The notes beneath the pieces are model-generated. The model saw only the letters and a list, made by a program, of their open reading frames with translations. It was not told the origin of the DNA and searched no databases. 64,000 bases of DNA, from contig SVMF01000009.1 of the NCBI GenBank assembly GCA_015067565.1, positions 32,512 to 96,511 of the forward strand, in the 5' to 3' direction. Shown here in pieces: positions 1 to 10,583 of the stretch (position 1 is the stretch's first letter; every line of letters starts with the position of its first letter). This DNA comes from Oscillospiraceae bacterium. Lineage in GTDB: Bacteria > Bacillota > Clostridia > Oscillospirales > Oscillospiraceae. Made by a program: the position numbers and the translations under genes.

Positions 1-588
1 GGCAGTATGGCGCAAAATGTCCATTTGTGTACGCTCGTCAATTAAGATGCGGTAGTTCACACCGCCGGTGAGCAGATTCGTCAAGGTCTGACTGACACGT
101 GCAAGATCAATGTCATTGCGAACAGAGCCATCGTCGATACCTCGTGAAAGCGCGGCATGGGCAGGTTTGTTGAGCGGAGACTCCAAAAATGCAAATTGCA
201 TATATTTCAGCTGATCGGACAAGCTCTCACGCAGAGAGTAGGCGGTCATCTCCTGCAAGAAACGGATATATTCCGGATGTGCCTCGTAGGTGTCAATATA
301 GGCGTGAACGATGCGGACAAACTCCTCAAAGCCGTTTTCGCCATCTCGTCTTGTTGCCTCACACCGTTGGGCATGCTCCGCTAAATATTGCTTCAGGAGC
401 TCGTTTGCGGTTTCAACGGCGATGCTTTGTTTGCTGCCGAAATATCGGTAGACGGACATCTGTGTCAGACCGCTGCGCAGCGCGATATCATTGATTGAGG
501 TCTTGTCGATCCCTTCATTCAGAAAGCAATCTATCGCGGCTTGCAGTATCAATGTGCGATTTTGCTTTCGCTCTTCATCACGCTTCAT
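1..588 (-). CDS. TetR/AcrR-family transcriptional regulator, C-terminus cut by window edge
   Basis: This reading frame is missing from the ORF track because it has no stop inside the window; 196 codons are open from ATG at 588 to base 1. The N-terminus begins MKRDEERKQNRTLILQAAID, and residues about 30-54 form the TetR helix-turn-helix (TSINDIALRSGLTQMSVYRYF). The rest is an all-alpha ligand-binding domain of unknown ligand. An AAAGGAGG site lies about 6 nt upstream of the ATG, and a TTGACT-16-TATAAT promoter precedes it. The gene is divergent from lepB. A repressor role is inferred from the family; the target is unknown. Only the extreme C-terminus is likely missing. Confidence 0.88.
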   Translation of the reverse strand, partial: MKRDEERKQNRTLILQAAIDCFLNEGIDKTSINDIALRSGLTQMSVYRYFGSKQSIAVETANELLKQYLAEHAQRCEATRRDGENGFEEFVRIVHAYIDTYEAHPEYIRFLQEMTAYSLRESLSDQLKYMQFAFLESPLNKPAHAALSRGIDDGSVRNDIDLARVSQTLTNLLTGGVNYRILIDERTQMDILRHTA

Positions 589-617
589 GGGTTGCCTCCT
601 TTCAAAATCTGTTAGTC

Positions 618-645
618 ATTATAACACAAAAAATGAAAAAGTCAA
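618..645 (-). promoter_or_regulatory. sigma-A promoter of the tetR-family gene
   Basis: On the minus strand TTGACT (640-645) and TATAAT (618-623) are 16 nt apart and precede the AAAGGAGG and ATG of the TetR gene. A GTTA-N7-TAAC dyad overlaps the -10 and could be an autoregulatory operator, but that is a guess. Confidence 0.65.
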
Positions 646-711
646 GGGATGCAAGAAATTCATACCCGGCGGCAAAATTTTTGAGTAGAAAATTATTTTT
701 ATATTTTAGAC

Positions 712-740
712 TTTATTTCCTGTGTATCTTGGTGTATAAT
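712..740 (+). promoter_or_regulatory. possible sigma-A promoter for lepB
   Basis: A perfect TATAAT at 735-740 has only a weak -35 (TTTATT, 712-717) at 17 nt. It sits about 40 nt before the lepB start. Confidence 0.45.
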
Positions 741-780
741 CAATAGTTGGGTAAGAATATGTTCTGAAAGGATGTTTGTT

Positions 781-1437
781 ATGGACGACAGAGAAGAAAT
801 CTTGGAGCAGATAGAAGAGCCGATTGAGATGCAGAAGGAAAAGCACTCTTTTTTATATGACATTTACTCGCTTTTGCATGATTTGGTTTATATTCTTGCA
901 GCGATCACTTTAATTTTCGTGTTCTGCGTGCGTCTGGTCGGCGTCAGCGGTGCATCGATGAACCCCACACTGCACGACGGCGATTACCTTGCGCTGCAAT
1001 CTAATGTGATCATGGGTGACCTTGAGCGGGGCGATATTATCGTTGCCCGCGAGCTGACCTTCCGCGATGGCGAGCCGATCGTCAAGCGAGTGATTGCAAC
1101 GGAGGGGCAGCTGGTACAGATCAAATATGATGACGGCGTGCTGCGGGTCTTTGTGGACGGCATACGGCTGGAAGAGGACTATATCAATAACGGAAGAATG
1201 CTTACCGAGTATTTTTTCAATGACAACGACGGAAACCCCAATCAGTTTTCTATGACGGTCAGTAAGGACTGCATTTTTGTGATGGGTGACAACCGCGATA
1301 ACAGCGCAGACAGCCGTGATCCGTCGATTGGTGAGATCCACATAGATCAGGTGATGGGGAAGGTACTCTTTGTGGTTCTGCCGGGCGCAGATTCCAATGG
1401 CAAGCGTGATTTTTCCAGATTTGGAGCGGTTTCGTAA
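781..1437 (+). CDS. lepB: signal peptidase I
   Basis: A membrane-bound serine protease (218 aa) that removes signal peptides from exported preproteins. One N-terminal transmembrane segment covers about residues 35-52, so this is the Gram-positive single-TM form. Catalytic Ser59 lies in SGASMNPTL and the general-base Lys102 in VKRVIATEG; the conserved GDNRDNSADSRD box follows. The ATG at 781 is chosen over 772 because the GAAAGG site is 7-8 nt from 781 but abuts 772. The stop codon overlaps the next start (TAATG), so it is translationally coupled to rbgA. A second, pilus-linked signal peptidase is found at 23296; this one is probably the housekeeping copy. Confidence 0.93.
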   Translation: MDDREEILEQIEEPIEMQKEKHSFLYDIYSLLHDLVYILAAITLIFVFCVRLVGVSGASMNPTLHDGDYLALQSNVIMGDLERGDIIVARELTFRDGEPIVKRVIATEGQLVQIKYDDGVLRVFVDGIRLEEDYINNGRMLTEYFFNDNDGNPNQFSMTVSKDCIFVMGDNRDNSADSRDPSIGEIHIDQVMGKVLFVVLPGADSNGKRDFSRFGAVS

Positions 1438-2306
1438 TGGATGATAAGATGAATATTCAGTGGTATCCCGGGCATATGACCAAGACCCGTCGCAAGATGG
1501 AGGAGGATCTGAAGCTCGTTGATGCCGTTTGCGAGATCGTGGATGCGCGCATTCCGATGTCGAGCAGAAATCCCGATATTTCCTCCATTTGCGGCAATAA
1601 GCCGAGGTTGGTAGTTTTAAACCGCGTAGATCTTGCGGATCCCGAGGAAACTTTGGCGTGGAGCGATTATCTGAAATCGCAGGGGTTTGCTGTTGTGCGT
1701 ACGGATTGCAAGAGCCGCAAGGGAATCGACCGCTTCATTCCGGCAGTCAAAGAGCTGCTGGCTGAGAAGCTGCAGCGCTATGCTGAGCGCGGTTTTGTGA
1801 ACAAGCCGCTGAAACTGATGGTTGTCGGCATTCCCAATGTCGGAAAGTCGACTTTTATCAACCAGATTGCCGGCAGAAAGGGAGCAAAGGCGGAAAACCG
1901 GCCGGGCGTCACCCGTGGAAAGCAGTGGGTCACGGTCGATCGAGGCTTGCTGTTGTTGGACACCCCGGGCATTTTGTGGCCGAAGTTCGATGATGAAGAG
2001 GTCGGCAGGAGATTGGCCTACACGGGCGCAGTCAAGGACGATGTGATCGATATTGAAACACTGGCCTGCCACCTGATGCAGATGCTGCATAAGCGCTATC
2101 CGCAGGCACTGAAGGAGCGCTACAAGATCGAAATGCCAGAGGGAACGACTGGCTACGACCTCCTGCAGGAGGGGGCAAGAAAGCGTGGCTTCCTACTTGC
2201 CCGTGGTGAGCTTGATACGGAGCGTATGGCTCGTATTTTGCTGGAAGAGTACCGAAATTGCAAGATCGGCCGTTTTACGCTCGAAACACCGGAGGATTAC
2301 TCATGA
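1437..2306 (+). CDS. rbgA: ribosome biogenesis GTPase YlqF/RbgA
   Basis: A circularly permuted GTPase needed for late 50S subunit assembly in Firmicutes. The permuted order is visible: G4 NRVD at residues 62-65 comes before G1 GIPNVGKS at 130-137 and G3 DTPG at 174-177. The N-terminal [11 protein letters not shown] box is the hallmark of the RbgA branch. Length (289 aa) is normal. It starts in a TAATG overlap with lepB, with an alternative ATG at 1449, and ends in an ATGA overlap with rnhB, so lepB-rbgA-rnhB-yraN are one transcription unit. Confidence 0.95.
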   Translation: MDDKMNIQWYPGHMTKTRRKMEEDLKLVDAVCEIVDARIPMSSRNPDISSICGNKPRLVVLNRVDLADPEETLAWSDYLKSQGFAVVRTDCKSRKGIDRFIPAVKELLAEKLQRYAERGFVNKPLKLMVVGIPNVGKSTFINQIAGRKGAKAENRPGVTRGKQWVTVDRGLLLLDTPGILWPKFDDEEVGRRLAYTGAVKDDVIDIETLACHLMQMLHKRYPQALKERYKIEMPEGTTGYDLLQEGARKRGFLLARGELDTERMARILLEEYRNCKIGRFTLETPEDYS

Positions 2307-2911
2307 GTGAATTGTGGAAATATGAGCATATTTGTTATGATGAAGGTTTTCAGACCATCTGTGGTGTCGACGAGGCGGGCAGAGGGCCGTTGGCAGGTCC
2401 TGTGTGTGCCGCGGCTGTGATTTTGCCCAGGGATTTGGAGATCGAAGGCCTCAATGATTCAAAGAAGCTGACAGAGAAACGCAGAGAGGCTCTTTACGAG
2501 GTCATTACGCAGGAGGCTCTGGCATACAGCATTGCCTTTGCAAGTGAGCAGGAGATCGACGAGATCAATATTCTGCAGGCGACATTCCTGGCGATGAAAC
2601 GAGCTGTGGAAGGACTTGAAATCACACCTGACATGGTGCTTGTCGACGGTAATCGTGAGCCGCAGCTTTCGCTACCGATCAAGACGATTATCAAGGGTGA
2701 CAGCCTGAGCGCAAATATTGCTGCGGCCTCAATTCTGGCCAAGGTGACACGTGACCGACTGATGCTCGAGCACGATAAGACCTATCCGCAGTACGCTTTT
2801 GCGCTGCACAAGGGCTACGGCACCAAGGTACACTATGAGGCGTTGCGTGAGCATGGCCCGTGCCCCATCCACAGAATGAGCTTCCTGAAGAAATTCTATG
2901 GCAACGGCTGA
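2303..2911 (+). CDS. rnhB: ribonuclease HII
   Basis: Cleaves RNA in RNA:DNA hybrids and starts ribonucleotide excision. The 202-aa protein has the type 2 RNase H motif [14 protein letters not shown], with Asp23 and Glu24 as metal ligands, plus the later VDGNREP carboxylate and the SILAKVTRD helix. The start at 2303 (MSELWKYEH) is preferred to 2258 because GGAGG lies 7 nt upstream and the ATG overlaps the rbgA stop as ATGA. Pairing of rnhB with rbgA is a common Firmicutes arrangement. Confidence 0.95.
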   Translation: MSELWKYEHICYDEGFQTICGVDEAGRGPLAGPVCAAAVILPRDLEIEGLNDSKKLTEKRREALYEVITQEALAYSIAFASEQEIDEINILQATFLAMKRAVEGLEITPDMVLVDGNREPQLSLPIKTIIKGDSLSANIAAASILAKVTRDRLMLEHDKTYPQYAFALHKGYGTKVHYEALREHGPCPIHRMSFLKKFYGNG

Positions 2912-3254
2912 GCGCGGACGCTGGGGAGAGGAGCTTGCGGCCAGATACCTGCGCCGAAGATTTTATCGCATCGTCGAGACGAATTATCGCTGCCGCATGG
3001 GGGAGATCGACCTGATCGCCGAGAATCGAAGGTTTTTGGTATTCGTTGAGGTCAAACTGCGAAAAAATGCAAATTTTGCCGAAGCGATGGAATTTGTTGA
3101 TGTACATAAGCAGAACCGTCTGCGCAAGACAGCCATGCTGTATCTGTCACAGCATGAGACGGAAAAGCAATGCCGATTTGATGTTATCGAGATCTACGCG
3201 CCTGACGATGAGAAAAAACCCCGGATTCGACACTTGGAGGATGCGTTCCAATGA
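2898..3254 (+). CDS. UPF0102/YraN-family nuclease-like protein
   Basis: A small (118 aa) protein of the YraN family, whose fold belongs to the PD-(D/E)xK nucleases; the cellular role is not established. GEIDLIAE (E36, D38) and FVEVKLRK (E51, K53) supply the expected nuclease core residues. It overlaps the end of rnhB by 14 nt, the usual rnhB-yraN neighbourhood, and its own end overlaps the next gene by 4 nt (ATGA). Confidence 0.88.
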   Translation: MATAERGRWGEELAARYLRRRFYRIVETNYRCRMGEIDLIAENRRFLVFVEVKLRKNANFAEAMEFVDVHKQNRLRKTAMLYLSQHETEKQCRFDVIEIYAPDDEKKPRIRHLEDAFQ

Positions 3255-4147
3255 GACTTTTTGACGGACATTGCGATACGCCCTATGAGCTTTGGATGAG
3301 AGGGGAAACCCTTGAACAAAATTCCTGCCATATCGATCTGCAAAAAACTTCCGAGTTTGGCGCCTTTGCGCAGATATTTGCGTTCTGCTCCTATGCAGGG
3401 ACGCCGATGGCGCACAAGCGCTTGCTGACTGAGCCGCTGAAACTTTTAAAGGATCATATCTTAAAGCATTCTGACCGCATGGGATTGGCTGATACGGCAG
3501 AACAGATCAGACAGCTCCATGCCCAAGGAAAGGCAGCAGCCTTGTTGTCGCTCGAGGGTGCGGAGCTGATTGATTGCGATCCTGAGCAGATCTCTGAGCT
3601 GGAGCACTTTTCGATGTGCACGCTGACTTGGAATGAAGATAATGCCTTGGCTGGTTGTCATTTGTCCGATCGGGGGCTGACGGATCTCGGCAGAGCCTTT
3701 GTGCACCGCGCAAAGGGACGGATGCTGATCGATGTCAGCCACTTGGGAGACCGAGCCTTTTGGGATCTTTTGGAGCTCACCGATGCGCCGATTCTTGCAA
3801 GCCACAGCAATTGCAGAAGCCTGTGCCCTCACAGCCGCAACCTGACGGACGACCAGCTGCGGCAGATCGCGCAAACGGGCGGAACGGTCGGCTTGAATTT
3901 ATATGTTCCGTTCTTGGGAGAAAATGCGAATTTTGAGACAATTCGCAGACACCTGGAGCATATGCTGAGACTCTGCGGTGAGGATCATGTGGCGCTCGGC
4001 GGAGACCTTGACGGCTGCGATCAGCTGCCACAGGGGTTTGCGAATGTGAGCAGCTATTTGTCGCTTTATTCGTATTTGCGTGGCTGCGGATACGACGAGG
4101 CATTGCTGGATCACATTTTCTACCGAAATCTTTTACAGCTTTTTTGA
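3251..4147 (+). CDS. membrane dipeptidase-like peptidase, family M19
   Basis: A 298-aa renal-dipeptidase-type metallopeptidase, expected to hydrolyse dipeptides (possibly D-amino-acid-containing) with a binuclear zinc centre. The first metal motif is FDGHCDTP (HxD), the bridging Glu is in LSLEGAE, and later histidines are in DVSHLGDR and ASHSNCR. No signal peptide is seen, so it is probably cytoplasmic despite the family name. It starts inside the yraN stop (ATGA) and is followed after 12 nt by a phosphoesterase. Substrate is unknown. Confidence 0.88.
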   Translation: MRLFDGHCDTPYELWMRGETLEQNSCHIDLQKTSEFGAFAQIFAFCSYAGTPMAHKRLLTEPLKLLKDHILKHSDRMGLADTAEQIRQLHAQGKAAALLSLEGAELIDCDPEQISELEHFSMCTLTWNEDNALAGCHLSDRGLTDLGRAFVHRAKGRMLIDVSHLGDRAFWDLLELTDAPILASHSNCRSLCPHSRNLTDDQLRQIAQTGGTVGLNLYVPFLGENANFETIRRHLEHMLRLCGEDHVALGGDLDGCDQLPQGFANVSSYLSLYSYLRGCGYDEALLDHIFYRNLLQLF

Positions 4148-4159
4148 AGGAGGACGTCT

Positions 4160-4849
4160 ATGGCATTATATGCAATCGGTGATTTGCACCTGTCATTCGG
4201 TGTGAATAAGCCGATGGATGTTTTTGGCGGTGCATGGGATGGCTATGTGGATAAACTCAGAGAGGGCTTGAAAGTGATCGGCCCTGAGGATACGACAGTT
4301 CTCCTTGGCGATCTGACCTGGGGGATCGACCTGCAGCAGGCCAGAGAGGATTTTGCCTTCATCAATTCCATCCCGGGCAGAAAGCTGATTCTTAAGGGAA
4401 ACCACGACTATTGGTGGACGACCGCAGCAAAATTCTACAAATTTTGTGAGGAAAACGGCTTTACAAATATGTACATCCTCAACAACAACTTCTATGAGTA
4501 CGAGGAACTGGCCTTGTGCGGAACCAGAGGATGGTTTTTTGAGGAGGATGCTGCGCTGGGCAGCCACAATGACAAGATCTTCAAGCGCGAGTTGATCCGC
4601 CTGGAAACCTCGCTGAAGGCGGCGGGAGACCGTGTGAAACTGTGCTTTTTGCATTACCCGCCCCGCTATCGCGGTTATGAATGTCCGGAGATCCTGCGAC
4701 TTCTGAAGGATTACGGTGTGCGACAGTGCTGCTACGGGCATTTGCACGGTGATAGCCATAAACTTGCAATTGAAGGCCTGCATGATGGTGTCGATTTTCG
4801 ACTTTGTGCGGCGGATTTTGTAAAATTTTCGCCAATTCGTTTGAGATAA
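4160..4849 (+). CDS. metallophosphoesterase
   Basis: A calcineurin-like phosphoesterase of 229 aa. All metal-binding motifs are present in order: GDLHLS (D8, H10), GDLTWG, GNHDYWW and GHLHGDSH. The substrate could be a phosphoprotein, nucleotide or lipid; nothing in the sequence decides. AAGGAGG is 8 nt before the ATG. It is the last gene of the lepB-to-phosphoesterase run; tig behind it has its own promoter. Confidence 0.87.
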   Translation: MALYAIGDLHLSFGVNKPMDVFGGAWDGYVDKLREGLKVIGPEDTTVLLGDLTWGIDLQQAREDFAFINSIPGRKLILKGNHDYWWTTAAKFYKFCEENGFTNMYILNNNFYEYEELALCGTRGWFFEEDAALGSHNDKIFKRELIRLETSLKAAGDRVKLCFLHYPPRYRGYECPEILRLLKDYGVRQCCYGHLHGDSHKLAIEGLHDGVDFRLCAADFVKFSPIRLR

Positions 4850-4860
4850 CGAAATAAAGC

Positions 4861-4889
4861 TTGTAATTTCAATAAAAATCTGATAAAAT
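4861..4889 (+). promoter_or_regulatory. sigma-A promoter of tig
   Basis: TTGTAA (4861-4866), a 17-nt spacer and TAAAAT (4884-4889), about 40 nt before the tig start and 10 nt after the preceding stop. Confidence 0.65.
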
Positions 4890-4929
4890 ATATCGGCTAT
4901 TATAAAAGTAAACCATAGGAGGATTTACA

Positions 4930-6228
4930 ATGAACGTTAAGAATGTTGAGAAAGAAGCAACGCGTGCTTCCATTACAGTTGACATCACCAAGTCTGAGCT
5001 CGAGCCCGCAATTGCCAAGGTGTACAACAAGGTCCGCAAGGACATTACTCTGCCCGGCTTCCGCAAGGGCAAGGCTCCCCGTGCAGTGATCGAGGCTGCT
5101 TACGGCAAGCACGTTTTCTATGAAGATGCCATCGAAGAGATGTATGCACAGATCTATACCGAGGCTGTTTTGTCGCAGAAGGACCTTAAGCCCGTTGGCC
5201 GCCCGATGGTCACCAAGATGGAAATTATCGATGGCGACGGCGTTGAACTCGTGATCGTGACCGATCTGTATCCCGAGGTTACTCTCGGCGATTATAAGGG
5301 CCTCGAGGTTGAGAAGGCTGAGGTTACCGTCAGCGCAGAAGAGGTTGAGGCTGAGCTCGACCGCATGGCAAACAATGTTGCCCGCATTAGCAGCGTTGAG
5401 CGTGCAGCTCAGGAAGGCGACACTGCAGTGATCGACTTTGAAGGCTTCAAGGACGGTGTCGCATTCGATGGTGGCAAGGGCGAAAAGTATGACCTCAAGC
5501 TCGGCAGTGGCAGCTTCATTCCCGGCTTTGAAGAGCAGGTTGTCGGTATGGTTGCCGGTGAGGAGAAGGACATCAATGTCAGCTTCCCCGAGAATTACCA
5601 AGCAGCTGAGCTTGCAGGCGCTCCCGTTGTGTTCAAGGTCAAGCTCCATGAGGTCAAGGAGACCATCGTTCCTGCCAAGGACGACGAGCTGGCAAAAGAC
5701 GTTTCTGAGTTTGATACCATCGATGAGCTGCGTGCCGATCTGGAGAAGAAGCTTGTTGAGAGCCGTCAGGCCGGTGTTGACCGTGCATTCCAGAATGCTG
5801 CGATCGACAAGGCAGTTGCCAACATGACCGTTGAGATTCCTGACAGCATGATCGACGAAGAGCTCGAGCGCCAGATGGAGCGCATGGATTATGAGCTGCG
5901 CAGCCAGGGTGCTTCCCTCGAGGCTTATGCACAGATGCTCGGTGGTGATATGGACGGCATCAAGAACAGTCTGCGCCCCGGTGCACTGGCTGCTGTCAAG
6001 ACCAATGTCATGCTCGACGCTGTTGTGACCGCTGAGGGCATTGAGGTCTCCGACGAGGAGTGCGAGGAAGAGTATGCAAAGATCGCTGAGAGCTACAAGC
6101 TCGATGTCGAGCGCGTCAAGCAGCTTATGGGCATCGACGAGCTGCGCGGCGACTTGCAGGTTCGCAAGGCTGCAAAGCTGATTGCTGACGAGGCGGTTGC
6201 TGTTCCTGTTAAGAAGGAAGAGGAATAA
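4930..6228 (+). CDS. tig: trigger factor, ribosome-bound chaperone/prolyl isomerase
   Basis: Binds at the ribosomal exit tunnel and helps nascent chains fold. The 432-aa protein has the usual three parts: an N-terminal ribosome-binding domain with the signature GFRKGKAPRAVIEAAYG, a central FKBP-type PPIase domain (about residues 150-240, GDTAVIDFEGFKDG), and a long helical C-terminal domain. Codon use is strongly biased (CTC/GCT/GTT/AAG), as expected for a highly expressed gene. AGGAGG precedes the ATG. Its position just before clpP-clpX-lon is the classical tig-clpP-clpX order. Confidence 0.97.
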   Translation: MNVKNVEKEATRASITVDITKSELEPAIAKVYNKVRKDITLPGFRKGKAPRAVIEAAYGKHVFYEDAIEEMYAQIYTEAVLSQKDLKPVGRPMVTKMEIIDGDGVELVIVTDLYPEVTLGDYKGLEVEKAEVTVSAEEVEAELDRMANNVARISSVERAAQEGDTAVIDFEGFKDGVAFDGGKGEKYDLKLGSGSFIPGFEEQVVGMVAGEEKDINVSFPENYQAAELAGAPVVFKVKLHEVKETIVPAKDDELAKDVSEFDTIDELRADLEKKLVESRQAGVDRAFQNAAIDKAVANMTVEIPDSMIDEELERQMERMDYELRSQGASLEAYAQMLGGDMDGIKNSLRPGALAAVKTNVMLDAVVTAEGIEVSDEECEEEYAKIAESYKLDVERVKQLMGIDELRGDLQVRKAAKLIADEAVAVPVKKEEE

Positions 6229-6273
6229 TTACCGATCAAATCGGTTAGAATGTTTCGAGAAAGGAGCATGGAT

Positions 6274-6855
6274 ATGAGTTTGGTACCCTATGTTGTTGAA
6301 CAAACAAGCCGTGGCGAACGTTCCTATGACATTTTTTCCCGTCTGCTGAACGACCGCATCATCTTCCTGTCTGAGGAGGTCAATGATACAACGGCCAGTT
6401 TGATCGTTGCACAGATGCTTTATCTTGAGGCACAGGACCCCGATAAGGATATTCAGTTTTACATCAACAGCCCCGGCGGCAGCGTTACAGCCGGCATGGC
6501 AATTTACGATACGATGCAGTACATCAAGTGCGATGTTTCCACCATTTGTATCGGCATGGCTGCTTCTATGGGCGCATTCCTGCTGTCGGCAGGTACGAAG
6601 GGCAAGCGTATTGCGCTGCCGAATGCTGAGATCATGATCCATCAGCCCTCCGGCGGTGCGAAGGGTCAGGTAACAGATATCCAGATCCACGCAGAGCGCA
6701 TCATTGCCATCAAGCGTAAGCTCAATGAGATCTTGGCCGCAAACACCGGAAAGAGTGTTGAGGTCGTGTCGCAGGACACCGAGCGTGACCATTTCCTGAC
6801 TGCCGAGGAGGCGAAGGAATACGGCATCATCGATAAGGTTATCTATCAGAGATAA
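6274..6855 (+). CDS. clpP: ATP-dependent Clp protease proteolytic subunit
   Basis: The serine protease barrel that works with ClpX and other Clp ATPases. The triad is intact: Ser98 (GMAASMGA), His123 (MIHQPSGG) and Asp172 ([10 protein letters not shown]). Length is 193 aa. ATG 6274 is chosen because AAGGAG lies 7 nt upstream; upstream ATGs at 6250 and 6268 have no suitable site. A 45-nt gap follows tig and only 17 nt precede clpX. Confidence 0.97.
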   Translation: MSLVPYVVEQTSRGERSYDIFSRLLNDRIIFLSEEVNDTTASLIVAQMLYLEAQDPDKDIQFYINSPGGSVTAGMAIYDTMQYIKCDVSTICIGMAASMGAFLLSAGTKGKRIALPNAEIMIHQPSGGAKGQVTDIQIHAERIIAIKRKLNEILAANTGKSVEVVSQDTERDHFLTAEEAKEYGIIDKVIYQR

Positions 6856-6872
6856 TTAGAGGAGAGATCAAA

Positions 6873-8111
6873 TTGGCTGAAAAAATGATCCACTGCTCGT
6901 TCTGCGGAAAATCGCAGGGGCAGGTGGTAAGAATTATATCCGGGCCGGGTGTCTACATCTGCAATGAATGTGTTAATCTATGCAATGAGCTGCTTGACGA
7001 GGATATGTACGAAGCTGCATCGAGCGGTTTTGAAACGCCCGAGAAGCTTCCGACTCCGAAAGAGATCAAGGAGTATATGGATGGCTATATCGTCGGCCAG
7101 GACGAGGCGAAGATCGCTTTGGCTGTGTCGGTTTATAACCACTATAAGCGAATTTACTATGGCGGCATCTCCGATGTGGAGCTGCAAAAGAGCAATATTT
7201 TGCTCATTGGCCCCACGGGCTGTGGCAAGACCCTCTTTGCCCAGACCCTGGCCAAGATTTTGAACGTACCCTTTGCCATTGCTGATGCAACGACTTTGAC
7301 CGAGGCAGGCTATGTCGGCGAGGATGTTGAGAACATTCTCCTGCGCCTTTTGCAGGCGGCTGACTATGATGTGGAGCTTGCCGAGCGCGGTATTATCTAC
7401 ATCGATGAGATGGATAAGATTGCTCGCAAGAGCGAGAATACTTCCATCACCCGCGATGTTTCGGGCGAGGGCGTGCAGCAGGCACTGCTTAAGATTGTCG
7501 AGGGTACTATGGCGAACATTCCTCCGCAGGGCGGCAGAAAGCACCCACAGCAGGAATACATCCAGATGGATACGACGAATATCCTATTCATTTGCGGCGG
7601 CGCATTCGATGGCCTGGATCAGATCATCGAGCGACGCACCGAGCGCAGCAGTCTCGGTTTCGGCTCTGAGCTGAAGAGTAGCAAGGAGAAGGATATCGGT
7701 GCCCTGTTTGCACAGGTTCAGCCGCAGGATCTGCTGAAATTCGGCATTATTCCCGAATTGGTCGGCAGACTTCCGGTCATTACCGGCCTGACAAATCTTT
7801 CCGAGGAAGAGCTTGTGCGAATTCTGACGGAACCGAAGAACGCACTGTGCCGTCAGTATCGCAAGCTTTTCGAACTGGATCATGTCAAGCTGGACTTTGA
7901 GCCGGAAGCGTTGGAGGCAATTGCACAAAGAGCGATCGAGAGGAAGATCGGCGCACGAGGACTTCGTGCGATTTTGGAGTCTGTCATGACGAAGATCATG
8001 TATGAGATCCCTTCCGATCCGTCGATCACAGAAGTTATGATCACCCGTGAAAGCGTCTTGGACGGTAAACAGCCGACCATCAAGCGTAAGCGGGAGAGCA
8101 AACCTGAATAA
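6873..8111 (+). CDS. clpX: ATP-dependent Clp protease ATP-binding subunit ClpX
   Basis: AAA+ unfoldase that feeds substrates into ClpP. The 412-aa protein has an N-terminal zinc-binding domain (C8, C11, C30, C33), Walker A GPTGCGKT at 113-120, Walker [11 protein letters not shown], and a sensor-2 region (ARGLRAILE). It starts with TTG; AGAGGAGAG is placed correctly upstream and no ATG fits. A terminator-like hairpin lies between it and lon. Confidence 0.97.
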   Translation: MAEKMIHCSFCGKSQGQVVRIISGPGVYICNECVNLCNELLDEDMYEAASSGFETPEKLPTPKEIKEYMDGYIVGQDEAKIALAVSVYNHYKRIYYGGISDVELQKSNILLIGPTGCGKTLFAQTLAKILNVPFAIADATTLTEAGYVGEDVENILLRLLQAADYDVELAERGIIYIDEMDKIARKSENTSITRDVSGEGVQQALLKIVEGTMANIPPQGGRKHPQQEYIQMDTTNILFICGGAFDGLDQIIERRTERSSLGFGSELKSSKEKDIGALFAQVQPQDLLKFGIIPELVGRLPVITGLTNLSEEELVRILTEPKNALCRQYRKLFELDHVKLDFEPEALEAIAQRAIERKIGARGLRAILESVMTKIMYEIPSDPSITEVMITRESVLDGKQPTIKRKRESKPE

Positions 8112-8113
8112 TG

Positions 8114-8146
8114 AAGGGGGAAGGTGACTTCCCCTTTCTTTGCGTT
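8114..8146 (+). terminator. terminator-like hairpin between clpX and lon
   Basis: GAAGGGGG-AAG / CTTCCCCTTT with one bulged G is followed by CTTTGCGTTTTTC. It probably trims or attenuates the tig-clpPX transcript before lon. Confidence 0.55.
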
Positions 8147-8174
8147 TTTCAATTCCTTACGAAAGGAGAATATT

Positions 8175-10583
8175 ATGCAGGAAATTATCATTTCTGAACG
8201 CATTCCCGTCCTGGCCCTGCGCGGTCTGACGGTGTTCCCGAAGACAACGATGCATTTCGATGTCGGTCGGGACAAGTCTGTCAAAGCCCTGGACCAGGCA
8301 ATGGCCAAGGATCAGCGCATCTTTTTGGTCACGCAGAAGGATCTTCTGCAGGATGATCCCGATTTTAAGGATCTTTATCCCGTAGGAACCTTTGCGCAGG
8401 TGCGTCAGGTGCTCAAAATGCCCGGTGATTCTGTGCGCATTTTGGTCTATGGTGAGTGCCGAGGCAGGATCGTGGAAGCTCATCAGACTGCGCCCTATCT
8501 ATGCGCAAGAGTGGAGTCGCTGCCGGATCTGGACTATGTCGAGCGTTCACCCCGTGTCGATGCGCTCATCCGCCAGGCAGCACAGATGTTTGATGAGTTT
8601 GTCGAGCTGTCGCAAAGACCGGTTCATGAGGTGATGCTCAAGATTCTTGCCTCGAAGGATCCCGGTTTTGTTGCCGATATTATGGCGCAGGCGGCAAGCT
8701 TTGACTATTCCGATAAGATGCGCGTGCTGTCGATTCTGCATCCTGTGCGCCGTTTGGAGCGTGCCAATCAGCTCATGGCGCACGAGCTGGAGGTTCTTAG
8801 ACTCGAAAACCAGATCCAGGATCAGACCCAGCAGAACATCGATAAGGGACAGCGTGAATATTTTTTGCGCGAGCAAATGAAGGTCATCCGAGGCGAACTT
8901 GGTGAGACGGATGACGAGGCAGAGATCGAGGAATACCGTGAAAAGATCTCACGGCTACAGCTTTCCGAGGAGGTTGTGCAGAAGCTTCATAAGGAGCTGA
9001 CACGCCTATCCAAGCAGGGCTACGGCTCTTCTGAATCCTCTGTTATCCGCAATTATCTCGATACCGTCCTGGCGCTTCCTTGGAATACCCGTACGAAGGA
9101 ACGCCTGAGTGTCGATCACGCACGAAAGATTCTCGACGCAGATCATTTTGGACTTGAGAAGGTCAAGGAACGCATCCTGGAGTCCATTGCGGTCAAACAG
9201 CTTGCGCCCGATATGTCCGGACAGATCCTGTGTCTGGTCGGACCTCCCGGTGTGGGCAAGACCTCGATCGCCATGAGCGTTGCTCGTGCGCTGAATCGTA
9301 AGCTTGCACGTATTTCTCTCGGTGGCATTCATGACGAGGCGGAGATCCGCGGCCATAGAAAGACCTATATCGGCGCAATGCCGGGGCGTATTATGAGTGC
9401 CATTTCGCAGTCCGGTTCCTCAAACCCCTTGCTGCTCCTCGATGAGATCGACAAGCTCGGCAGTGATTATAAGGGCGATCCGTCTGCGGCGCTGCTTGAG
9501 GTTCTGGATGCAGAGCAGAATCATTCCTTCCGTGACAACTATCTGGAGATCCCGTTTGATCTTCGGGAATGTATGTTCATCACCACGGCCAATACGACCG
9601 ACACAATCCCTCGTCCGCTTCTTGACCGTATGGAGGTCATCGAGCTGAACTCCTATACCGACGAGGAAAAGCTGATGATCGTCAAACAGCATCTGCTTGC
9701 AAAGCAGCTGATGAAGCACGGCCTGAAGAAGAGTCTGGTGCGCGTGTCGGACGATGCGATCCGTGAGATCATCTGCTGCTATACCCGTGAGTCGGGGGTC
9801 CGAAATCTGGAGCGTGAGATCGCAAATCTGGCCCGTAAGTGCGCCATGCGCTTTGTCAGCGACCCGACCTTGACAAAGATCAGCGTCAGGGCTTCGAATC
9901 TGGATGAATTCTTGGGGCCGAAGAAGGTTTTGCCAGATCAACTGCCCAATGCCGACACAGTCGGTTTGGTCACGGGCCTGGCATGGACGAGCGTCGGCGG
10001 CGAGACCTTGGAGGTCGAATGCAATGTCGTTGACGGCACGGGAAAGCTGAACCTGACTGGAAATCTGGGCGATGTGATGAAGGAATCGGTGCAGGCGGCT
10101 ATGAGCTATATCCGCTCGAGAGTCGACGTACTGCACATTGCGCCTGATTTCTATAAATCCAAGGACATTCACGTGCATTTTCCCGAGGGCGCTGTGCCTA
10201 AGGATGGCCCTTCGGCAGGCATTACCGTTTGTACGGCGATGGTTTCGGCACTGACAGGTGCGCCCGTGCGCCGTGACATTGCCATGACCGGAGAAATATC
10301 CATCCGTGGCAGAGTCCTGCCGATCGGTGGACTGAAGGAAAAGACGATGGCGGCGCTTCGTCACGGCATCAAGACGGTCATCATACCGCAGGACAATGAA
10401 AAGGATCTGCGATTGATCGATCAGACTGTGCGCAAGGCATTGAATTTCATCACGGTGGAGCATATCGACGCTGTGATTGAGGCAGCACTTTGTTTGCCCA
10501 TTAATGAGCCGAAGCAGCCGACCAAAACAGCGGTCGCCATTTTGCATGAAGCACCGAAAACGAAAACGGAGATTCGACAATGA
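8175..10583 (+). CDS. lon: ATP-dependent protease Lon (LonA type)
   Basis: Soluble AAA+ serine protease (802 aa) for misfolded and regulatory proteins. It has an N-terminal LAN domain ([14 protein letters not shown]), Walker [10 protein letters not shown], Walker [14 protein letters not shown], and a C-terminal protease domain with the Ser-Lys dyad in DGPSAGITV and [12 protein letters not shown]. The start at 8175 follows GAAAGGAG; the ORF-track extension to 8124 lies in the terminator region. Its stop overlaps the engB start (ATGA). Confidence 0.97.
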   Translation: MQEIIISERIPVLALRGLTVFPKTTMHFDVGRDKSVKALDQAMAKDQRIFLVTQKDLLQDDPDFKDLYPVGTFAQVRQVLKMPGDSVRILVYGECRGRIVEAHQTAPYLCARVESLPDLDYVERSPRVDALIRQAAQMFDEFVELSQRPVHEVMLKILASKDPGFVADIMAQAASFDYSDKMRVLSILHPVRRLERANQLMAHELEVLRLENQIQDQTQQNIDKGQREYFLREQMKVIRGELGETDDEAEIEEYREKISRLQLSEEVVQKLHKELTRLSKQGYGSSESSVIRNYLDTVLALPWNTRTKERLSVDHARKILDADHFGLEKVKERILESIAVKQLAPDMSGQILCLVGPPGVGKTSIAMSVARALNRKLARISLGGIHDEAEIRGHRKTYIGAMPGRIMSAISQSGSSNPLLLLDEIDKLGSDYKGDPSAALLEVLDAEQNHSFRDNYLEIPFDLRECMFITTANTTDTIPRPLLDRMEVIELNSYTDEEKLMIVKQHLLAKQLMKHGLKKSLVRVSDDAIREIICCYTRESGVRNLEREIANLARKCAMRFVSDPTLTKISVRASNLDEFLGPKKVLPDQLPNADTVGLVTGLAWTSVGGETLEVECNVVDGTGKLNLTGNLGDVMKESVQAAMSYIRSRVDVLHIAPDFYKSKDIHVHFPEGAVPKDGPSAGITVCTAMVSALTGAPVRRDIAMTGEISIRGRVLPIGGLKEKTMAALRHGIKTVIIPQDNEKDLRLIDQTVRKALNFITVEHIDAVIEAALCLPINEPKQPTKTAVAILHEAPKTKTEIRQ

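Noticed and set aside
9420-10580. 386-aa minus-strand ORF
   Set aside because: Lies wholly inside lon, whose motifs are intact; Arg/His/Cys-rich translation typical of an antisense shadow.
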